64,000 nt of DNA from Cytobacillus stercorigallinarum (GTDB lineage Bacteria; Bacillota; Bacilli; Bacillales; Cytobacillaceae): the NCBI RefSeq assembly GCF_014836495.1, contig NZ_JACSQT010000010.1, positions 1 to 64,000 of the forward strand, read 5' to 3'. Both the position numbers and the translations under genes were made by a program. This document shows positions 10,616 to 20,506 of this stretch, in pieces. The notes under the pieces are model-generated. The model had not been told where the DNA came from. It worked only from the letters and a program-made list of their open reading frames with translations, and ran no database searches. How positions within the stretch are numbered: position 1 is the stretch's first letter; every line of letters begins with the position of its first letter.

Positions 10616-10712
10616 TCTTAGAAAACAAATAACTGCGTTTTGGTGTCTAATACTGGGCGCATATTGCTAGATTGAAAGAATACCTGTTAATAAATTGGTG
10701 AGGTGGATAGGA

Positions 10713-11738
10713 ATGGCGAATGCTTATAAACAAGCCGGTGTAGATATTGAAGCGGGTTACGAAGCAGTGAACCGTATGAAGAAGCATGTGGAGCGAACGG
10801 TGAGGCCAGGTATGATTGGTGGTCTTGGCGGTTTTGGAGGCATGTTTGATTTGTCATCACTTGGCTTAAAAGAACCGGTGCTTGTATCTGGGACAGATGG
10901 TGTCGGAACAAAACTGATGCTAGCTTTTATGATGAATCAGCATGACACAATTGGGATTGATGCTGTTGCTATGTGTGTCAATGATATCGTTGTTCAAGGT
11001 GCAGAACCTCTTTACTTCTTAGATTATATTGCTTGTGGGAAGGCTGAGCCAGAAAAGATAGAAGCCATTGTCAAAGGGATAGCTGATGGTTGTGAACAAG
11101 CAGGTTGTGCCCTTGTTGGTGGAGAAACAGCGGAAATGCCTGGAATGTACAGTGAAGAAGAGTATGATTTAGCGGGATTTTCTGTTGGTGCATGTGAAAA
11201 GAGTGATTTAATCGATGGTTCAAGCATTCAAGAGGGTGATGTTTTAATCGGCCTTGCATCGAATGGAATCCATAGCAATGGTTACTCTCTCGTACGGAAA
11301 ATATTTTTAGAGGATGCAAAACTCTCATTGCAAGAGTATAGAGAAGAACTAGGGAGCACGTTAGGGGAAGAACTTCTAAAGCCAACGCGAATCTATGTGA
11401 AATCCGTTTTATCGGCATTAAAGCAATTTGATGTGAAAGGCTTCGCCCATATTACGGGTGGCGGATTTATCGAGAATATCCCTAGAGTGTTACCTCAAGG
11501 TTTAGGAGCTGAATTAATCGAAGATAGTTGGGAGATTCAGCCGATCTTCAAGCTGATGGAAGAAGTAGGTAAGCTTGCGCGCAAGGATATGTACAATATA
11601 TTTAATATGGGCATCGGAATGGTTGCCATTGTTCCTGTCAAAGATGCTGAAAAAGTAGTCAACCACTTTAATCAAATTGGTGAAAAAGCAAGTGTAATTG
11701 GTAAAGTTACACAGCAAGAGGGGATTACAATCCTTTAA
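10713..11738 (+). CDS. purM: AIR synthetase PurM
   Basis: The 341-residue enzyme closes FGAM to AIR with ATP. It shows the [10 protein letters not shown] loop, [29 protein letters not shown] and [13 protein letters not shown]. The MANAYKQAG start at 10713 follows AGGTGGATAGGA and matches the family; the in-frame upstream start lacks a site. The gene lies 16 bases before purN. Confidence 0.97.
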   Translation: MANAYKQAGVDIEAGYEAVNRMKKHVERTVRPGMIGGLGGFGGMFDLSSLGLKEPVLVSGTDGVGTKLMLAFMMNQHDTIGIDAVAMCVNDIVVQGAEPLYFLDYIACGKAEPEKIEAIVKGIADGCEQAGCALVGGETAEMPGMYSEEEYDLAGFSVGACEKSDLIDGSSIQEGDVLIGLASNGIHSNGYSLVRKIFLEDAKLSLQEYREELGSTLGEELLKPTRIYVKSVLSALKQFDVKGFAHITGGGFIENIPRVLPQGLGAELIEDSWEIQPIFKLMEEVGKLARKDMYNIFNMGIGMVAIVPVKDAEKVVNHFNQIGEKASVIGKVTQQEGITIL

Positions 11739-11754
11739 TAAGACGGAGGTTATC

Positions 11755-12327
11755 ATGAAAAATATCGCCATTTTTGCATCGGGCAGTGGAACAAATTTTC
11801 AAGCGATTGTTGATGCCTTTAAAAACGGTGAATTGCAGGTTGATATTAAACTACTGGTAAGTGATAAGCCAGAGTCTTACTGCATTCAACGTGCTGTAAA
11901 TGAAGGGATTCCAACCTTTGCTTTTCGTGCGAAAGATTTTACGAGTAAAATAGCATATGAAGAGCAAATATTAGTAGAATTAAAGAATGCGAACATAGAC
12001 TTTATTGTTCTTGCAGGGTATATGCGTCTTATTGGGGATGTTCTTTTACGTGAATATGGCGGAAAAATTGTCAATATTCATCCTTCTTATCTACCAGCAT
12101 TCCCTGGTAAAGATGCTATTGGACAAGCGCTGTCTGCAGAGGTCAAACAAACAGGTGTAACCATTCATTATGTAGACGAAGGGATGGATACTGGTCCGAT
12201 TATTGAGCAAAGAAAGGTAGACATCCTGCCAGATGATACGAAGGAAGCATTACAGAGCCGCATTCATAAAGTAGAGCATCAATTTTATCCAGAAGTATTA
12301 CAAAAGCTTTTAAATGAAGACGCCTAA
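11755..12327 (+). CDS. purN: Phosphoribosylglycinamide formyltransferase PurN
   Basis: The 190-residue folate-dependent enzyme formylates GAR to FGAR with 10-formyl-THF. It has FASGSGTNFQAI at the N-terminus. The catalytic N-I-H-P-S-Y-L-P-A-F-x-G motif (~103-113) includes the Asn-His pair, and the Asp of DEGMDTGPI is present. ATG 11755 follows CGGAGG; the longer in-frame start at 11698 lies inside purM. Confidence 0.96.
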   Translation: MKNIAIFASGSGTNFQAIVDAFKNGELQVDIKLLVSDKPESYCIQRAVNEGIPTFAFRAKDFTSKIAYEEQILVELKNANIDFIVLAGYMRLIGDVLLREYGGKIVNIHPSYLPAFPGKDAIGQALSAEVKQTGVTIHYVDEGMDTGPIIEQRKVDILPDDTKEALQSRIHKVEHQFYPEVLQKLLNEDA

Positions 12328-12358
12328 GAAGAACATCTTACAGGGAGGAAAATGAACG

Positions 12359-13894
12359 ATGAAAAAACGTGCGCTTATTAGTGTATCAGATAAAAATGGT
12401 GTAGCCGCATTTGCGAAAGAACTTCACGAATTAGGGTTTGAAATTGTTTCAACAGGTGGAACAAAAAAAGCAATCGCTGAAGCTGGGATTCCAGTAATCG
12501 GTGTAAGTGATGTTACAGGTTTTCCTGAAATTTTAGAAGGAAGAGTAAAAACATTAAATCCGCTGATCCATGGTGGTTTACTAGCTAAGTTCGATGATCC
12601 ATCTCATCAAGCGCAGTTAGAAAAACATGAGATTCATCCGATTCAAGTGGTATGTGTGAATCTCTATCCTTTCCAACAAACGATTGCTAAGCCAGATGTG
12701 ACAGTAGAAGATGCCATTGAAAATATTGATATCGGTGGTCCTGCGATGTTACGTGCCTCAGCTAAAAACCACGCACATGTGACAGTTGTTGTTGATCCAA
12801 TGGATTACGAAACAGTCATTACACAATTAAAGGAAAATGACATTGTAGATGCTGCAACCAAACGCAAGCTAGCAGCAAAAGTATTCCGTCATACAGCTGC
12901 TTACGATGCAATGATAGCTGAATATATGACAGAATTAGCAGAAGAAGAGCAGCCAGAAAAATTGACAGTTACGTATGAATTAAAACAAGCATTACGTTAT
13001 GGAGAAAACCCTCATCAAAAAGCTTCCTTTTATCGCAAACCTTTAGGGTCGGCCTTTTCGATTGCTAACGCTACACAGCTACATGGAAAAGAGCTGTCTT
13101 ACAATAATATTAATGATGCTGATGCAGCGTTACAAATCGTTAAAGAGTTTGACGGTCCAGCTGCTGTGGCGGTTAAACATATGAACCCATGTGGTGTCGG
13201 TGTCGGCACAGATATTTATGATGCTTTCTCTAAAGCTTTTGCAGCTGATCCTGTATCTATCTTTGGAGGGATTATCGCCCTTAACCGTGAAGTCAATGCA
13301 CAAACAGCAACGAAACTTCATGAGATCTTTCTTGAAATCATTATAGCGCCATCTTTTTCAGCAGAAGCACTTGAGATTTTACAAGGGAAGAAGAATTTAA
13401 GACTATTAACGATTCCGTTCGATGGAAATAAAAAGACTGAAAAACGTCTAACTTCTATAGAAGGCGGTTTATTAGCGCAAGATTATGATACTTACGGTCT
13501 TGAAGAAGCGAATATTACTGTTGCGACAACAAGAGAACCAACGGAGGAAGAGTGGCAATCACTCAAACTTGGCTGGAAAGTAGTGAAGCATGTGAAATCG
13601 AATGCAATTGTTGTCAATAATAGCGACCAAACATTAGGTATTGGTGCAGGGCAAATGAACCGTGTCGGCTCTGCAAAAATTGCGATCGAGCAAGCAGGAA
13701 AAGCAGTAGAAGGAGCAACGATGGCATCAGATGCCTTTTTCCCGATGAATGATACAGTTGAAGCAGCAGCACAAGCGGGTATTACGGCCATTATTCAACC
13801 AGGTGGCTCAATTAAAGATAAAGATTCTATCGAAAAAGCAAATGATTATGGCATTGCAATGGTATTCACTGGTGTGAGACATTTCAAACATTAA
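12359..13894 (+). CDS. purH: Bifunctional AICAR transformylase/IMP cyclohydrolase PurH
   Basis: The 511-residue enzyme performs the last two steps to IMP. The N-terminal MGS-like cyclohydrolase domain includes [19 protein letters not shown] and [16 protein letters not shown]. The C-terminal transformylase domain has [10 protein letters not shown] and the [11 protein letters not shown] motif with the Lys-His pair. ATG follows AGGGAGGAAAATGAACG. The length is normal for the family. Confidence 0.97.
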   Translation: MKKRALISVSDKNGVAAFAKELHELGFEIVSTGGTKKAIAEAGIPVIGVSDVTGFPEILEGRVKTLNPLIHGGLLAKFDDPSHQAQLEKHEIHPIQVVCVNLYPFQQTIAKPDVTVEDAIENIDIGGPAMLRASAKNHAHVTVVVDPMDYETVITQLKENDIVDAATKRKLAAKVFRHTAAYDAMIAEYMTELAEEEQPEKLTVTYELKQALRYGENPHQKASFYRKPLGSAFSIANATQLHGKELSYNNINDADAALQIVKEFDGPAAVAVKHMNPCGVGVGTDIYDAFSKAFAADPVSIFGGIIALNREVNAQTATKLHEIFLEIIIAPSFSAEALEILQGKKNLRLLTIPFDGNKKTEKRLTSIEGGLLAQDYDTYGLEEANITVATTREPTEEEWQSLKLGWKVVKHVKSNAIVVNNSDQTLGIGAGQMNRVGSAKIAIEQAGKAVEGATMASDAFFPMNDTVEAAAQAGITAIIQPGGSIKDKDSIEKANDYGIAMVFTGVRHFKH

Positions 13895-13913
13895 ACTGGG
13901 GGAGAACATGAAA

Positions 13914-15194
13914 ATGAACGTATTAGTAATCGGTAGAGGCGGACGTGAGCATGCCATCAGTAGAAAGTTAAGTGAAAGCAGCCAAGTGAAAACAGTGTTT
14001 GTCGCACCAGGAAATCCAGGAATGGAAGATGTGGCGACGATCATTGATATCTCTGAGAACGAACAAGAAAAACTGATTGCTTTTGCGCTTGAGAACCATG
14101 TTGAATTAACAGTTATTGGACCTGAAGTCCCTTTACTTGAAGGTTTGGCTGATAAGATGGAAGGAGCTGGACTTACTGTTTTTGGACCAAAAAGTCGAGC
14201 GGCTGAAATTGAAGGCAGTAAATCCTTTGCCAAAGATCTTATGAAGAAATATGCCATTCCAACAGGAAGTTATGAAGTGTTTGATCAGTATGAAGCTGCA
14301 AGTGCTTATGTGAAAAAACATGGTGCGCCGATTGTAATAAAAGCGGATGGATTAGCTGCCGGAAAAGGTGTCGTTGTCGCATTGACAGAAGACGAGGCGT
14401 TAGCGGCGTTAGAGGATATGTTAGTTGGAGAAAAATTTGGTGAAGCTTCTGCTACTGTCGTTATTGAGGAATTTTTAGCTGGTGAAGAATTTTCATTAAT
14501 GGCTTTTGTTAATGGAGAGACAGTTATCCCCTTAGAGATTGCTCAAGACCATAAACGTGCTTTCGATGGAGATAAAGGACCAAACACAGGAGGAATGGGT
14601 GCTTATTCACCTGTCCCACATATCAGCAAGGAGACGGTTGAAACAGCGATTGCAACGATTTTAATTCCAGCGGCAGAAGCGTTAGTTCAAGAGAATCGCA
14701 GCTTTTGCGGCGTTCTCTATGCAGGACTTATCGCGACAGAGCAAGGGCCAAAAGTGATTGAATTCAATGCCCGCTTTGGTGATCCGGAGACACAAGTCAT
14801 CTTACCTAGAATGAAGTCGGACTTAGCCCATGTCATGTTAGAAGTAATTGCCGGACATAAACCTGTGATTGAATGGGATGATGAGGCAATGCTTGGTGTC
14901 GTTGTCGCGGCCAATGGTTATCCGGATGCCTATGAAAAAGGCGCGGAACTAATCGGGATTGAAGAAGTTGCGGAAAGAGCATTCGTCTTTCATGCCGGAA
15001 CAGCGAAAAATGCCCAGGGTACCTTTACAACAAATGGCGGACGTGTTCTACTAGTTGGCAGCAAAGCAAGTGATTTAGTAACCGCACAGAATCAAGTGTA
15101 TGATGCGTTAACAAACTTAACAACTAATGAAGTCTTTTACCGAAAAGATATCGGCTATAAGGCGATTGATCAGGCTAAAATCAACGTTAAATAG
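13914..15194 (+). CDS. purD: Phosphoribosylamine-glycine ligase PurD
   Basis: This ATP-grasp enzyme (about 426 residues) makes GAR from phosphoribosylamine and glycine. GRGGREHAI is at the N-terminus, with VIKADGLAAGKGV and the FNARFGDPETQ signature later. ATG 13914 gives better spacing from GGGGGAG and the usual MNVLVIG start, but ATG 13908 is possible. As the last operon gene it is followed by a strong terminator. Confidence 0.96.
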   Translation: MNVLVIGRGGREHAISRKLSESSQVKTVFVAPGNPGMEDVATIIDISENEQEKLIAFALENHVELTVIGPEVPLLEGLADKMEGAGLTVFGPKSRAAEIEGSKSFAKDLMKKYAIPTGSYEVFDQYEAASAYVKKHGAPIVIKADGLAAGKGVVVALTEDEALAALEDMLVGEKFGEASATVVIEEFLAGEEFSLMAFVNGETVIPLEIAQDHKRAFDGDKGPNTGGMGAYSPVPHISKETVETAIATILIPAAEALVQENRSFCGVLYAGLIATEQGPKVIEFNARFGDPETQVILPRMKSDLAHVMLEVIAGHKPVIEWDDEAMLGVVVAANGYPDAYEKGAELIGIEEVAERAFVFHAGTAKNAQGTFTTNGGRVLLVGSKASDLVTAQNQVYDALTNLTTNEVFYRKDIGYKAIDQAKINVK

Positions 15195-15205
15195 AGGAAA
15201 AGTAA

Positions 15206-15240
15206 ATGCCCCCAAAAAATAAGGGGGCATATTTTTTATT
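15206..15240 (+). terminator. pur operon terminator
   Basis: An 8-bp GC-rich stem (ATGCCCCC 15206-15213 with GGGGGCAT 15223-15230) is followed by six T residues starting at 15232. Confidence 0.92.
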
Positions 15241-15529
15241 CTAAATCAGTATCTTTTAATAACTTTTGCTCTTTTAAAAAATCTATAGGTGGTTTAAACT
15301 GGTGATCAGAATCTTTTATGTTCTCTTTCCCTTTTTCAAATAAGGCAATGATAGGGCAGTAGCGGACAATACCTTCTGCGACTTTCATTGCACCAAGTGA
15401 AGTAAGAATGAGAAAACGATCACTCCAAGGTTTTTTAACGAGCTTTGTGGCACTCCAAGCAACAATGGTTAATCCACAAGTAATACGGATTAATGCCTGA
15501 ATGATACCAATATTGGGCTTAACATTCAT
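15236..15529 (-). CDS. DUF2892 (YgaP-type) membrane protein
   Basis: The 97-residue protein has a short N-terminal N-x-G-x-x-x-x-x-x-R motif followed by a hydrophobic helix pair (~15-55) broken by the K-K-P-W-S loop. A C-rich R-Y-C-P segment and a charged tail follow. DUF2892 proteins are membrane-embedded and are often linked to sulfur or rhodanese chemistry. ATG 15529 is chosen because GAAGGAGGT lies 6-8 bases upstream. It is convergent with purD. A 16-bp perfect palindrome lies about 25 bp upstream of its start. Confidence 0.72.
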   Translation of the reverse strand: MNVKPNIGIIQALIRITCGLTIVAWSATKLVKKPWSDRFLILTSLGAMKVAEGIVRYCPIIALFEKGKENIKDSDHQFKPPIDFLKEQKLLKDTDLE

Positions 15530-15553
15530 AAAAGGACCTCCTTCACAAAAAAT

Positions 15554-15569
15554 TAACAAATATTTGTTA
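15554..15569. promoter_or_regulatory. 16-bp perfect palindrome, possible operator
   Basis: TAACAAATATTTGTTA reads identically on both strands and lies in the divergent gap between the DUF2892 gene and yerA, close to the former. ArsR-type repressors use AT-rich dyads of this kind, but no adjacent regulator gene is present, so the role is inferred. Confidence 0.4.
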
Positions 15570-15688
15570 TTCTTTACTGCGTTAAAAAGTTATATATGTT
15601 ATGATAATAGGCAACAAATGAATGCTGCTTCATTATCGTAAACGAAAAAAAATAGATAATTGTAGTTACCATAAAAGGAGGAAACAGA

Positions 15689-17431
15689 GTGCTAGAACAG
15701 CGATACCGTTGGAAAAACAAACATCTACGTGAACATGTATCTGTTCTAGATGGGCGTATTGCGCCAACGATGTTACTGAAAAATGCTCGTTACTTAAATC
15801 AAGCAATTAAAAAATGGGTACATGCGAATATTTGGATTCTCGGTGATCGTATTGTTTATATCGGTGAAAAGCTTCCTGACAAGTTAGATGGCTGCGAAAT
15901 TGTTGATTGTAATGGTTTGACACTTGTTCCAGGATATATTGAACCACATGCACATCCATTTCAGTTATATAATCCCCTTTCTTTTGCTCGTTATGCAGCG
16001 CAATTTGGCACAACCACTTTGATTAATGATAATATGGTGCTAGCATTACAATTAGAGAAAAAGAAAGCGTTTTCATTCTTAAAAGAAATGAGAAATATCC
16101 CTTCAACGATGTATTGGTGGTGCCGTTTTGATGCACAAACGGAAATACAAAATGAAGAAACAACATTTTCACATGGTAATATTAAATCTTGGTTAGAGCA
16201 TGATGCGGTATTGCAAGGTGGGGAATTAACTGGCTGGCCGAAGCTACTTGATGGTGATGATTTGATGCTTCATTGGATGCAAGAAGCGAAAAGAATGAGG
16301 AAGCAGATTGAAGGTCACTTTCCTGGAGCGTCAGAAAAGACTTTAGCGAAGTTAATGCTGCTCGGAGCTGATTGCGACCATGAAGCAATTAGCGGACAAG
16401 AGATTATGAATCGTCTTATGCAAGGATATACTGTATCGTTGCGTTATTCATCTATTCGACCTGATTTACCGCAATTATTAGATGAAATGCATGAATTGGG
16501 CATTGATCATTATGAATCATTTATTTTTACCACAGATGGCTCTTCTTCATCCTTTTCCGATCAAGGGATTATTGATCAGATGATTCGGATTGCCCTTGAA
16601 AAAGGGGTGCCGGTAATTGATGCGTATAATATGGGTACAATTAATGTAGCTAAATATTATAACATTCAACATCTGCATGGAAATATCGCAACAGGTAGAG
16701 TGGCGAATATCAATTTTCTAGAGAATGAAAGTAACCCAACACCTGTTAGTGTGTTAGCAAAAGGGAAATGGATAAGAAAAGATGGTGAAAATACATCATT
16801 TGAAGATAATATGCCGTGGGAAGAGTATGGATTTGAACCGCTAGAAATGAACTGGGAGCTTACTTCTCATGACATGCAATTTTCGATGCCATTCGGTATT
16901 AAAATGGAGAGTGCTGTTATTACAAAGCCTTACTCACTAGCCATTGATATTTCCGGTGATGAGCTAAGTAGGGAGCATGACGAATGTTTCTTCATGTTAA
17001 TTGACCGTAAAGGAAAGTGGCGTGTGAATACGGTCATTAAAGGATTTGCCAATGAGTTAGACGGTTTAGCAAGTTCATATTCTAATACCGGTGATATTAT
17101 ATTAATCGGGAAGAGCAAGAAAGATATGATGAATGCCTTTAATCATATGAAAGAAATTGGTGGGGGAATCGTTATTTCTGAACAAGGGAGAATTGTTACA
17201 GAAATTCCACTTACATTAAAGGGGATCATGTCGAATAAACGAGTGGAAGATTTGATTGAAGAAGAAAGAACCTTATTAGCTTATTTGCGAGAAAGAGGCT
17301 ATCGCTTTGCCGACCCAATTTATACATTATTATTTTTTTCCTCGACTCATCTCCCATATATCAGGGTTACACAGCGAGGAATGTATGATGTCATGAATAA
17401 AACTGTACTCTTTCCAACTATGATGCGTTAA
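15689..17431 (+). CDS. yerA: YerA, adenine deaminase-like amidohydrolase
   Basis: The 580-residue protein belongs to the adenine deaminase branch of the amidohydrolase superfamily (adenine to hypoxanthine plus ammonia). The metal-binding G-Y-I-E-P-H-A-H-P-F segment (~96-105), the DCDHEAISG segment and the FTTDGSSSSFSDQG segment are visible, along with a C-terminal adenine deaminase domain. Whether it deaminates adenine in vivo is unproven. GTG 15689 follows AAAGGAGG. Its position after purD, followed by yerB and yerC, is conserved in B. subtilis and suggests a purine-salvage link. Confidence 0.87.
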   Translation: MLEQRYRWKNKHLREHVSVLDGRIAPTMLLKNARYLNQAIKKWVHANIWILGDRIVYIGEKLPDKLDGCEIVDCNGLTLVPGYIEPHAHPFQLYNPLSFARYAAQFGTTTLINDNMVLALQLEKKKAFSFLKEMRNIPSTMYWWCRFDAQTEIQNEETTFSHGNIKSWLEHDAVLQGGELTGWPKLLDGDDLMLHWMQEAKRMRKQIEGHFPGASEKTLAKLMLLGADCDHEAISGQEIMNRLMQGYTVSLRYSSIRPDLPQLLDEMHELGIDHYESFIFTTDGSSSSFSDQGIIDQMIRIALEKGVPVIDAYNMGTINVAKYYNIQHLHGNIATGRVANINFLENESNPTPVSVLAKGKWIRKDGENTSFEDNMPWEEYGFEPLEMNWELTSHDMQFSMPFGIKMESAVITKPYSLAIDISGDELSREHDECFFMLIDRKGKWRVNTVIKGFANELDGLASSYSNTGDIILIGKSKKDMMNAFNHMKEIGGGIVISEQGRIVTEIPLTLKGIMSNKRVEDLIEEERTLLAYLRERGYRFADPIYTLLFFSSTHLPYIRVTQRGMYDVMNKTVLFPTMMR

Positions 17432-17472
17432 AATGTAAAAGAGGGTAATCATATAGTGATAAGGGGTGCATC

Positions 17473-18522
17473 ATGCTGAACAAATGGATGACTACGTCTC
17501 TCGTAGCAATGCTTTTGGTAACAGGATGCAGCAAGAATGAAACAGTTGAGGATCCAGCAAACGAAGAGTTAAATGGTATGGACAATCAAGGTGAAGAAAA
17601 TATTGATACGCCTGAAGAAAAGGTAGTTTATCCCCTCACAGGCTTAGCTCAAGAGGGGAATGGGAATCAGCGTGCTATAGCAGTTATGATTAACAATCAT
17701 CCAAAAGCAAGGCCACAATCAGGGTTGACTCAAGCGGATATTGTTTATGAATTACTGGCTGAAGGTGAAGTCACGCGATTCCTGGCTATTTTTCAAAGTG
17801 AACAACCGGATAGAGTAGGGCCCGTGCGTAGTGCCAGAGAATATTATATTGAACTGGCAAAAGGGTTCAATAGTCTTTACATCGCTCATGGAAATAGTCC
17901 AGAGGCAAAGAAGATGCTTGCTGAAGAATATGTGGATCATTTGAATGGCTTATATTATGAGGGTACACTTTTTGAACGTGTGAGTGATCGCGAGGCACCT
18001 CATAATTCATACATTTCTTTTGCACATATTGAACAAGGGGCTAAAGAAAAGAATTATGAGCTTGAAGGGGCACCAGCTGCTTTTGCACATTTAACGGACG
18101 AAGAAGCGGATAAACTTAGTGGCTCTATGGCTAAAGAGATTGCAGTAAGTTATGGAAAAGATGAACGTTTTGATGTCACATATGATTATGATGAAACAAC
18201 CAAAGCATACAAACGATCTTCAGATGGTGAATGGACAACAGACTATGACACAGGGGACCCTGTGTTATTAAGCAATATTTTAATTATAGAAGCGAAGCAT
18301 ACAGTGATAGATGGAGAAGGCCGACGTGAGATTGATTTGACTTCAGGGGGTAAAGGGTATCTTATTCAAAGAGGTATGATGTCTGAAGTGAGCTGGGTGA
18401 ATAAAGAAGGAAGAATTTATCCAGTAATCGATGGAAAAGAGCAACCACTTGCACCGGGGAAAACATGGGTGAATGTTATTCCACAAGAGCCAGGAATCGA
18501 TCAGTCGGTAACAATTAACTAA
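17473..18522 (+). CDS. yerB: YerB, DUF3048 lipoprotein
   Basis: The 349-residue protein has a lipoprotein signal (hydrophobic stretch then LLVTGC, Cys19) and an acidic linker. A DUF3048 domain in two parts follows: RPQSGLTQADIVYELLAEGEVTRF early and the PGKTWVNVIPQ region at the end. The family function is unknown; the protein is expected on the outer face of the membrane. It lies between yerA and yerC as in B. subtilis. Confidence 0.88.
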   Translation: MLNKWMTTSLVAMLLVTGCSKNETVEDPANEELNGMDNQGEENIDTPEEKVVYPLTGLAQEGNGNQRAIAVMINNHPKARPQSGLTQADIVYELLAEGEVTRFLAIFQSEQPDRVGPVRSAREYYIELAKGFNSLYIAHGNSPEAKKMLAEEYVDHLNGLYYEGTLFERVSDREAPHNSYISFAHIEQGAKEKNYELEGAPAAFAHLTDEEADKLSGSMAKEIAVSYGKDERFDVTYDYDETTKAYKRSSDGEWTTDYDTGDPVLLSNILIIEAKHTVIDGEGRREIDLTSGGKGYLIQRGMMSEVSWVNKEGRIYPVIDGKEQPLAPGKTWVNVIPQEPGIDQSVTIN

Positions 18523-18545
18523 AAAATGAAAAAGGGGTAAACAAT

Positions 18546-18857
18546 ATGCAAATTAATAAACTAAGAGGACAAGAATTAGACCAATTATTTCAGGCGGTAT
18601 TATCATTAAATGATTTAGACGAATGTTATCGATTTTTTGATGACTTATGTACAGTGAACGAGATTCAATCATTAGCGCAAAGACTAGAAGTGGCACGTAT
18701 GCTTAGAGAAGGAAAAACGTATCATAAGATTGAAACTGAAACAGGTGCAAGCACCGCAACAATCTCGCGTGTGAAACGTTGCTTAAACTACGGAAACGAT
18801 GCCTACGAGATGGCATTAGAAAGAATTAAAGAAGAAGAAACAACAGAAAAACAATAA
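18546..18857 (+). CDS. yerC: YerC, TrpR-like DNA-binding protein
   Basis: The 103-residue protein of the YerC/YecD family has a TrpR-like helix-turn-helix around residues 55-80, with G-K-T-Y-x-x-I-E-x-x-T-G-A-S-T-A-T-I-S-R as the recognition region. It is predicted to be a transcription regulator. The target is unknown, although its location suggests local control. ATG follows AAAAGGGGTAAACAAT. A terminator follows 24 bases after the stop. Confidence 0.88.
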   Translation: MQINKLRGQELDQLFQAVLSLNDLDECYRFFDDLCTVNEIQSLAQRLEVARMLREGKTYHKIETETGASTATISRVKRCLNYGNDAYEMALERIKEEETTEKQ

Positions 18858-18881
18858 AAAATCCAGCGATGAAAACGACCG

Positions 18882-18913
18882 AACCGAGGGAATCAGCACC
18901 CGCGGTTTTTTTG
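18882..18913 (+). terminator. yerABC terminator
   Basis: AACCGAGGG (18882-18890) pairs with CCCGCGGTT (18899-18907) with one mismatch, followed by a T-run to 18912. Confidence 0.8.
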
Positions 18914-18952
18914 TTTTGGAACGGAAATCAGGAACTAGTAGAAAAAGCGATT

Positions 18953-19564
18953 GGAGTAGGTGAGAAACGCGTTAGAGACTAGGATTCAAGGTGAAATCTG
19001 GTTGGATTAGAACAGAACCGCGTCAGAAACTAGGATCTAAGAGGAAATTTGATTGGATTAGGAGAGAACCGCGTCAGAAACTAGGATCTAAGAGGAAATT
19101 TGATTGGATTAGGAGAGAAACGAGTCAGAAACTAGGACCCAAAAGGAAATTTGGTTGGATTAGGAGAGAAACGAGTCAGAAATTCGGATCCAAGAGGAAA
19201 CCTGGTTGGATAAGAGGAGAACCGCGTCAGAAACTCGGGCCCAAAAGGAAATTTGGTTGGATTAGAGAAGAAACGAGTCAGAAACTCGGACCCAAAAGGA
19301 AATTTGGTTGGATTAGGAGAGAACCGCGTCAGAAACTCGGACCCAAAAGGAAATTTGATTGAATTAGGAGAGAACCGCGTCAAAAACTAGGACCTAAGAG
19401 GAAATTTGGTTGGATTAGGAGAGAACCGCGTCAGAAATTCGGATCTAAGAGGAAATTTGGTTGGATAAGAGGAGAACAGCCTCAGAAACTTGGATCCAAC
19501 AGGAAACCTGATTGGATTAGGAGAGAAACACGTCAGAAAACAGACCCCAAGAGAAAATCTGATT
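18953..19564. repeat. Tandem array of twelve 51-bp units
   Basis: Twelve consecutive units, each beginning with a GGATTAGGAGAG-like start, occupy exactly 612 bp with no insertion or deletion. Units differ only by substitutions. Because 51 is a multiple of three, long frames are open on both strands; the plus-strand frame gives a basic 17-residue repeat (W-I-R-R-E-x-x-Q-K-L-G-x-K-R-K-F-x). A TGA (19360-19362) breaks it and no clear ribosome binding site precedes it. A decayed partial unit lies at ~18918-18952. The array fills the gap between the yerC terminator and the pcrB promoter. Confidence 0.93.
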
Positions 19565-19684
19565 AGCCAAAACAGACATTGCATCGGAATCCGAAAGAAT
19601 CATATCATTTACATGCTGAATCGCCATGTCACAATGATGTCAATTTAGCCAAATAAATCCATCGCTTATTCTTTAGCGGTTTTC

Positions 19685-19713
19685 TTTTTGATTCGATGGA
19701 CAAATGATATAAT
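19685..19713 (+). promoter_or_regulatory. pcrB-pcrA-ligA-camS promoter (extended -10)
   Basis: TATAAT at 19708-19713 is preceded by TGA (19705-19707), forming an extended -10. The T-rich -35 (TTTTTG, 19685-19690) is weak at a 17-bp spacer. It lies about 35 bp before the pcrB start. Confidence 0.6.
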
Positions 19714-19747
19714 GATTGAATGGAAAGATAGAATGGAGGAACTATGT

Positions 19748-20434
19748 ATGTATGATGTTCGCGCGTGGCACCATGCGTTTAAGCTTGACCCTAATAAATA
19801 TATATCTGATGAAGATTTAGAGAAAGTGTGCGAGTCTGGTACGGACGCGATTATTATTGGGGGGACAGATGGCATTACGCTTGAGCGGGTGCTTGATCTG
19901 ATGGGGCGTGTTCGTAGATATACAGTTCCATGTGTGTTAGAGGTTTCTACAATTGATTCAATTACACCTGGGTATGATTTGTTTTTTATCCCGACTGTCT
20001 TAAATAGTAAAGATCCCACATGGATTAATGGAATGCACCATCATGCAGTCAAGGAATTTGGCGAGATCATGAATTGGGACGAAATTCTTATGCAAGGATA
20101 TTGCGTGTTAAATGAAGATTGTAAAGTTGCTCAATTAACAAGTGCGCATACGGATTTAACGATAGAAGACGTCAAAGCGTACGCATTAATGGCAGAAAAA
20201 ATGTTTCATTTGCCGATTTTTTATCTCGAGTATAGCGGTACATACGGCAATGTAGAAATAGTGAAAGAAGTAAGTCAAACCTTGGATGAGACGATGTTAT
20301 TTTATGGTGGCGGGATTACGACTGTGGAACAAGCAAGAGAAATGGGCGCGTATGCTGATGTAGTTGTCGTTGGAAATATCGTCTATGATGATATCAAAAT
20401 GGCGTTAAAAACAGTAGAAGCGGTGAAACAATAA
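19748..20434 (+). CDS. pcrB: Heptaprenylglyceryl phosphate synthase PcrB
   Basis: The 228-residue TIM-barrel enzyme transfers a heptaprenyl chain to glycerol-1-phosphate to make an archaeal-type ether lipid in Bacillales. Hallmarks are F-K-L-D-P-N-K near residue 11, the [12 protein letters not shown] loop, [10 protein letters not shown] and the phosphate-binding FYGGGI and VVVGN segments. ATG 19748 is chosen because GGAGGAACT precedes it and the family starts MYDV. It heads the conserved pcrB-pcrA-ligA block. Confidence 0.94.
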   Translation: MYDVRAWHHAFKLDPNKYISDEDLEKVCESGTDAIIIGGTDGITLERVLDLMGRVRRYTVPCVLEVSTIDSITPGYDLFFIPTVLNSKDPTWINGMHHHAVKEFGEIMNWDEILMQGYCVLNEDCKVAQLTSAHTDLTIEDVKAYALMAEKMFHLPIFYLEYSGTYGNVEIVKEVSQTLDETMLFYGGGITTVEQAREMGAYADVVVVGNIVYDDIKMALKTVEAVKQ

Positions 20435-20506
20435 ATCTTGAATAACCAAATCAATCAAGTTAGACTAAAAACAGAACAAATGTTTGTATGGTGGTGAAGA
20501 AAAGGA

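Noticed and set aside
18953..19564. CRISPR array
   Set aside because: Units are contiguous 51-bp near-copies without unique spacers, and no cas genes are present.
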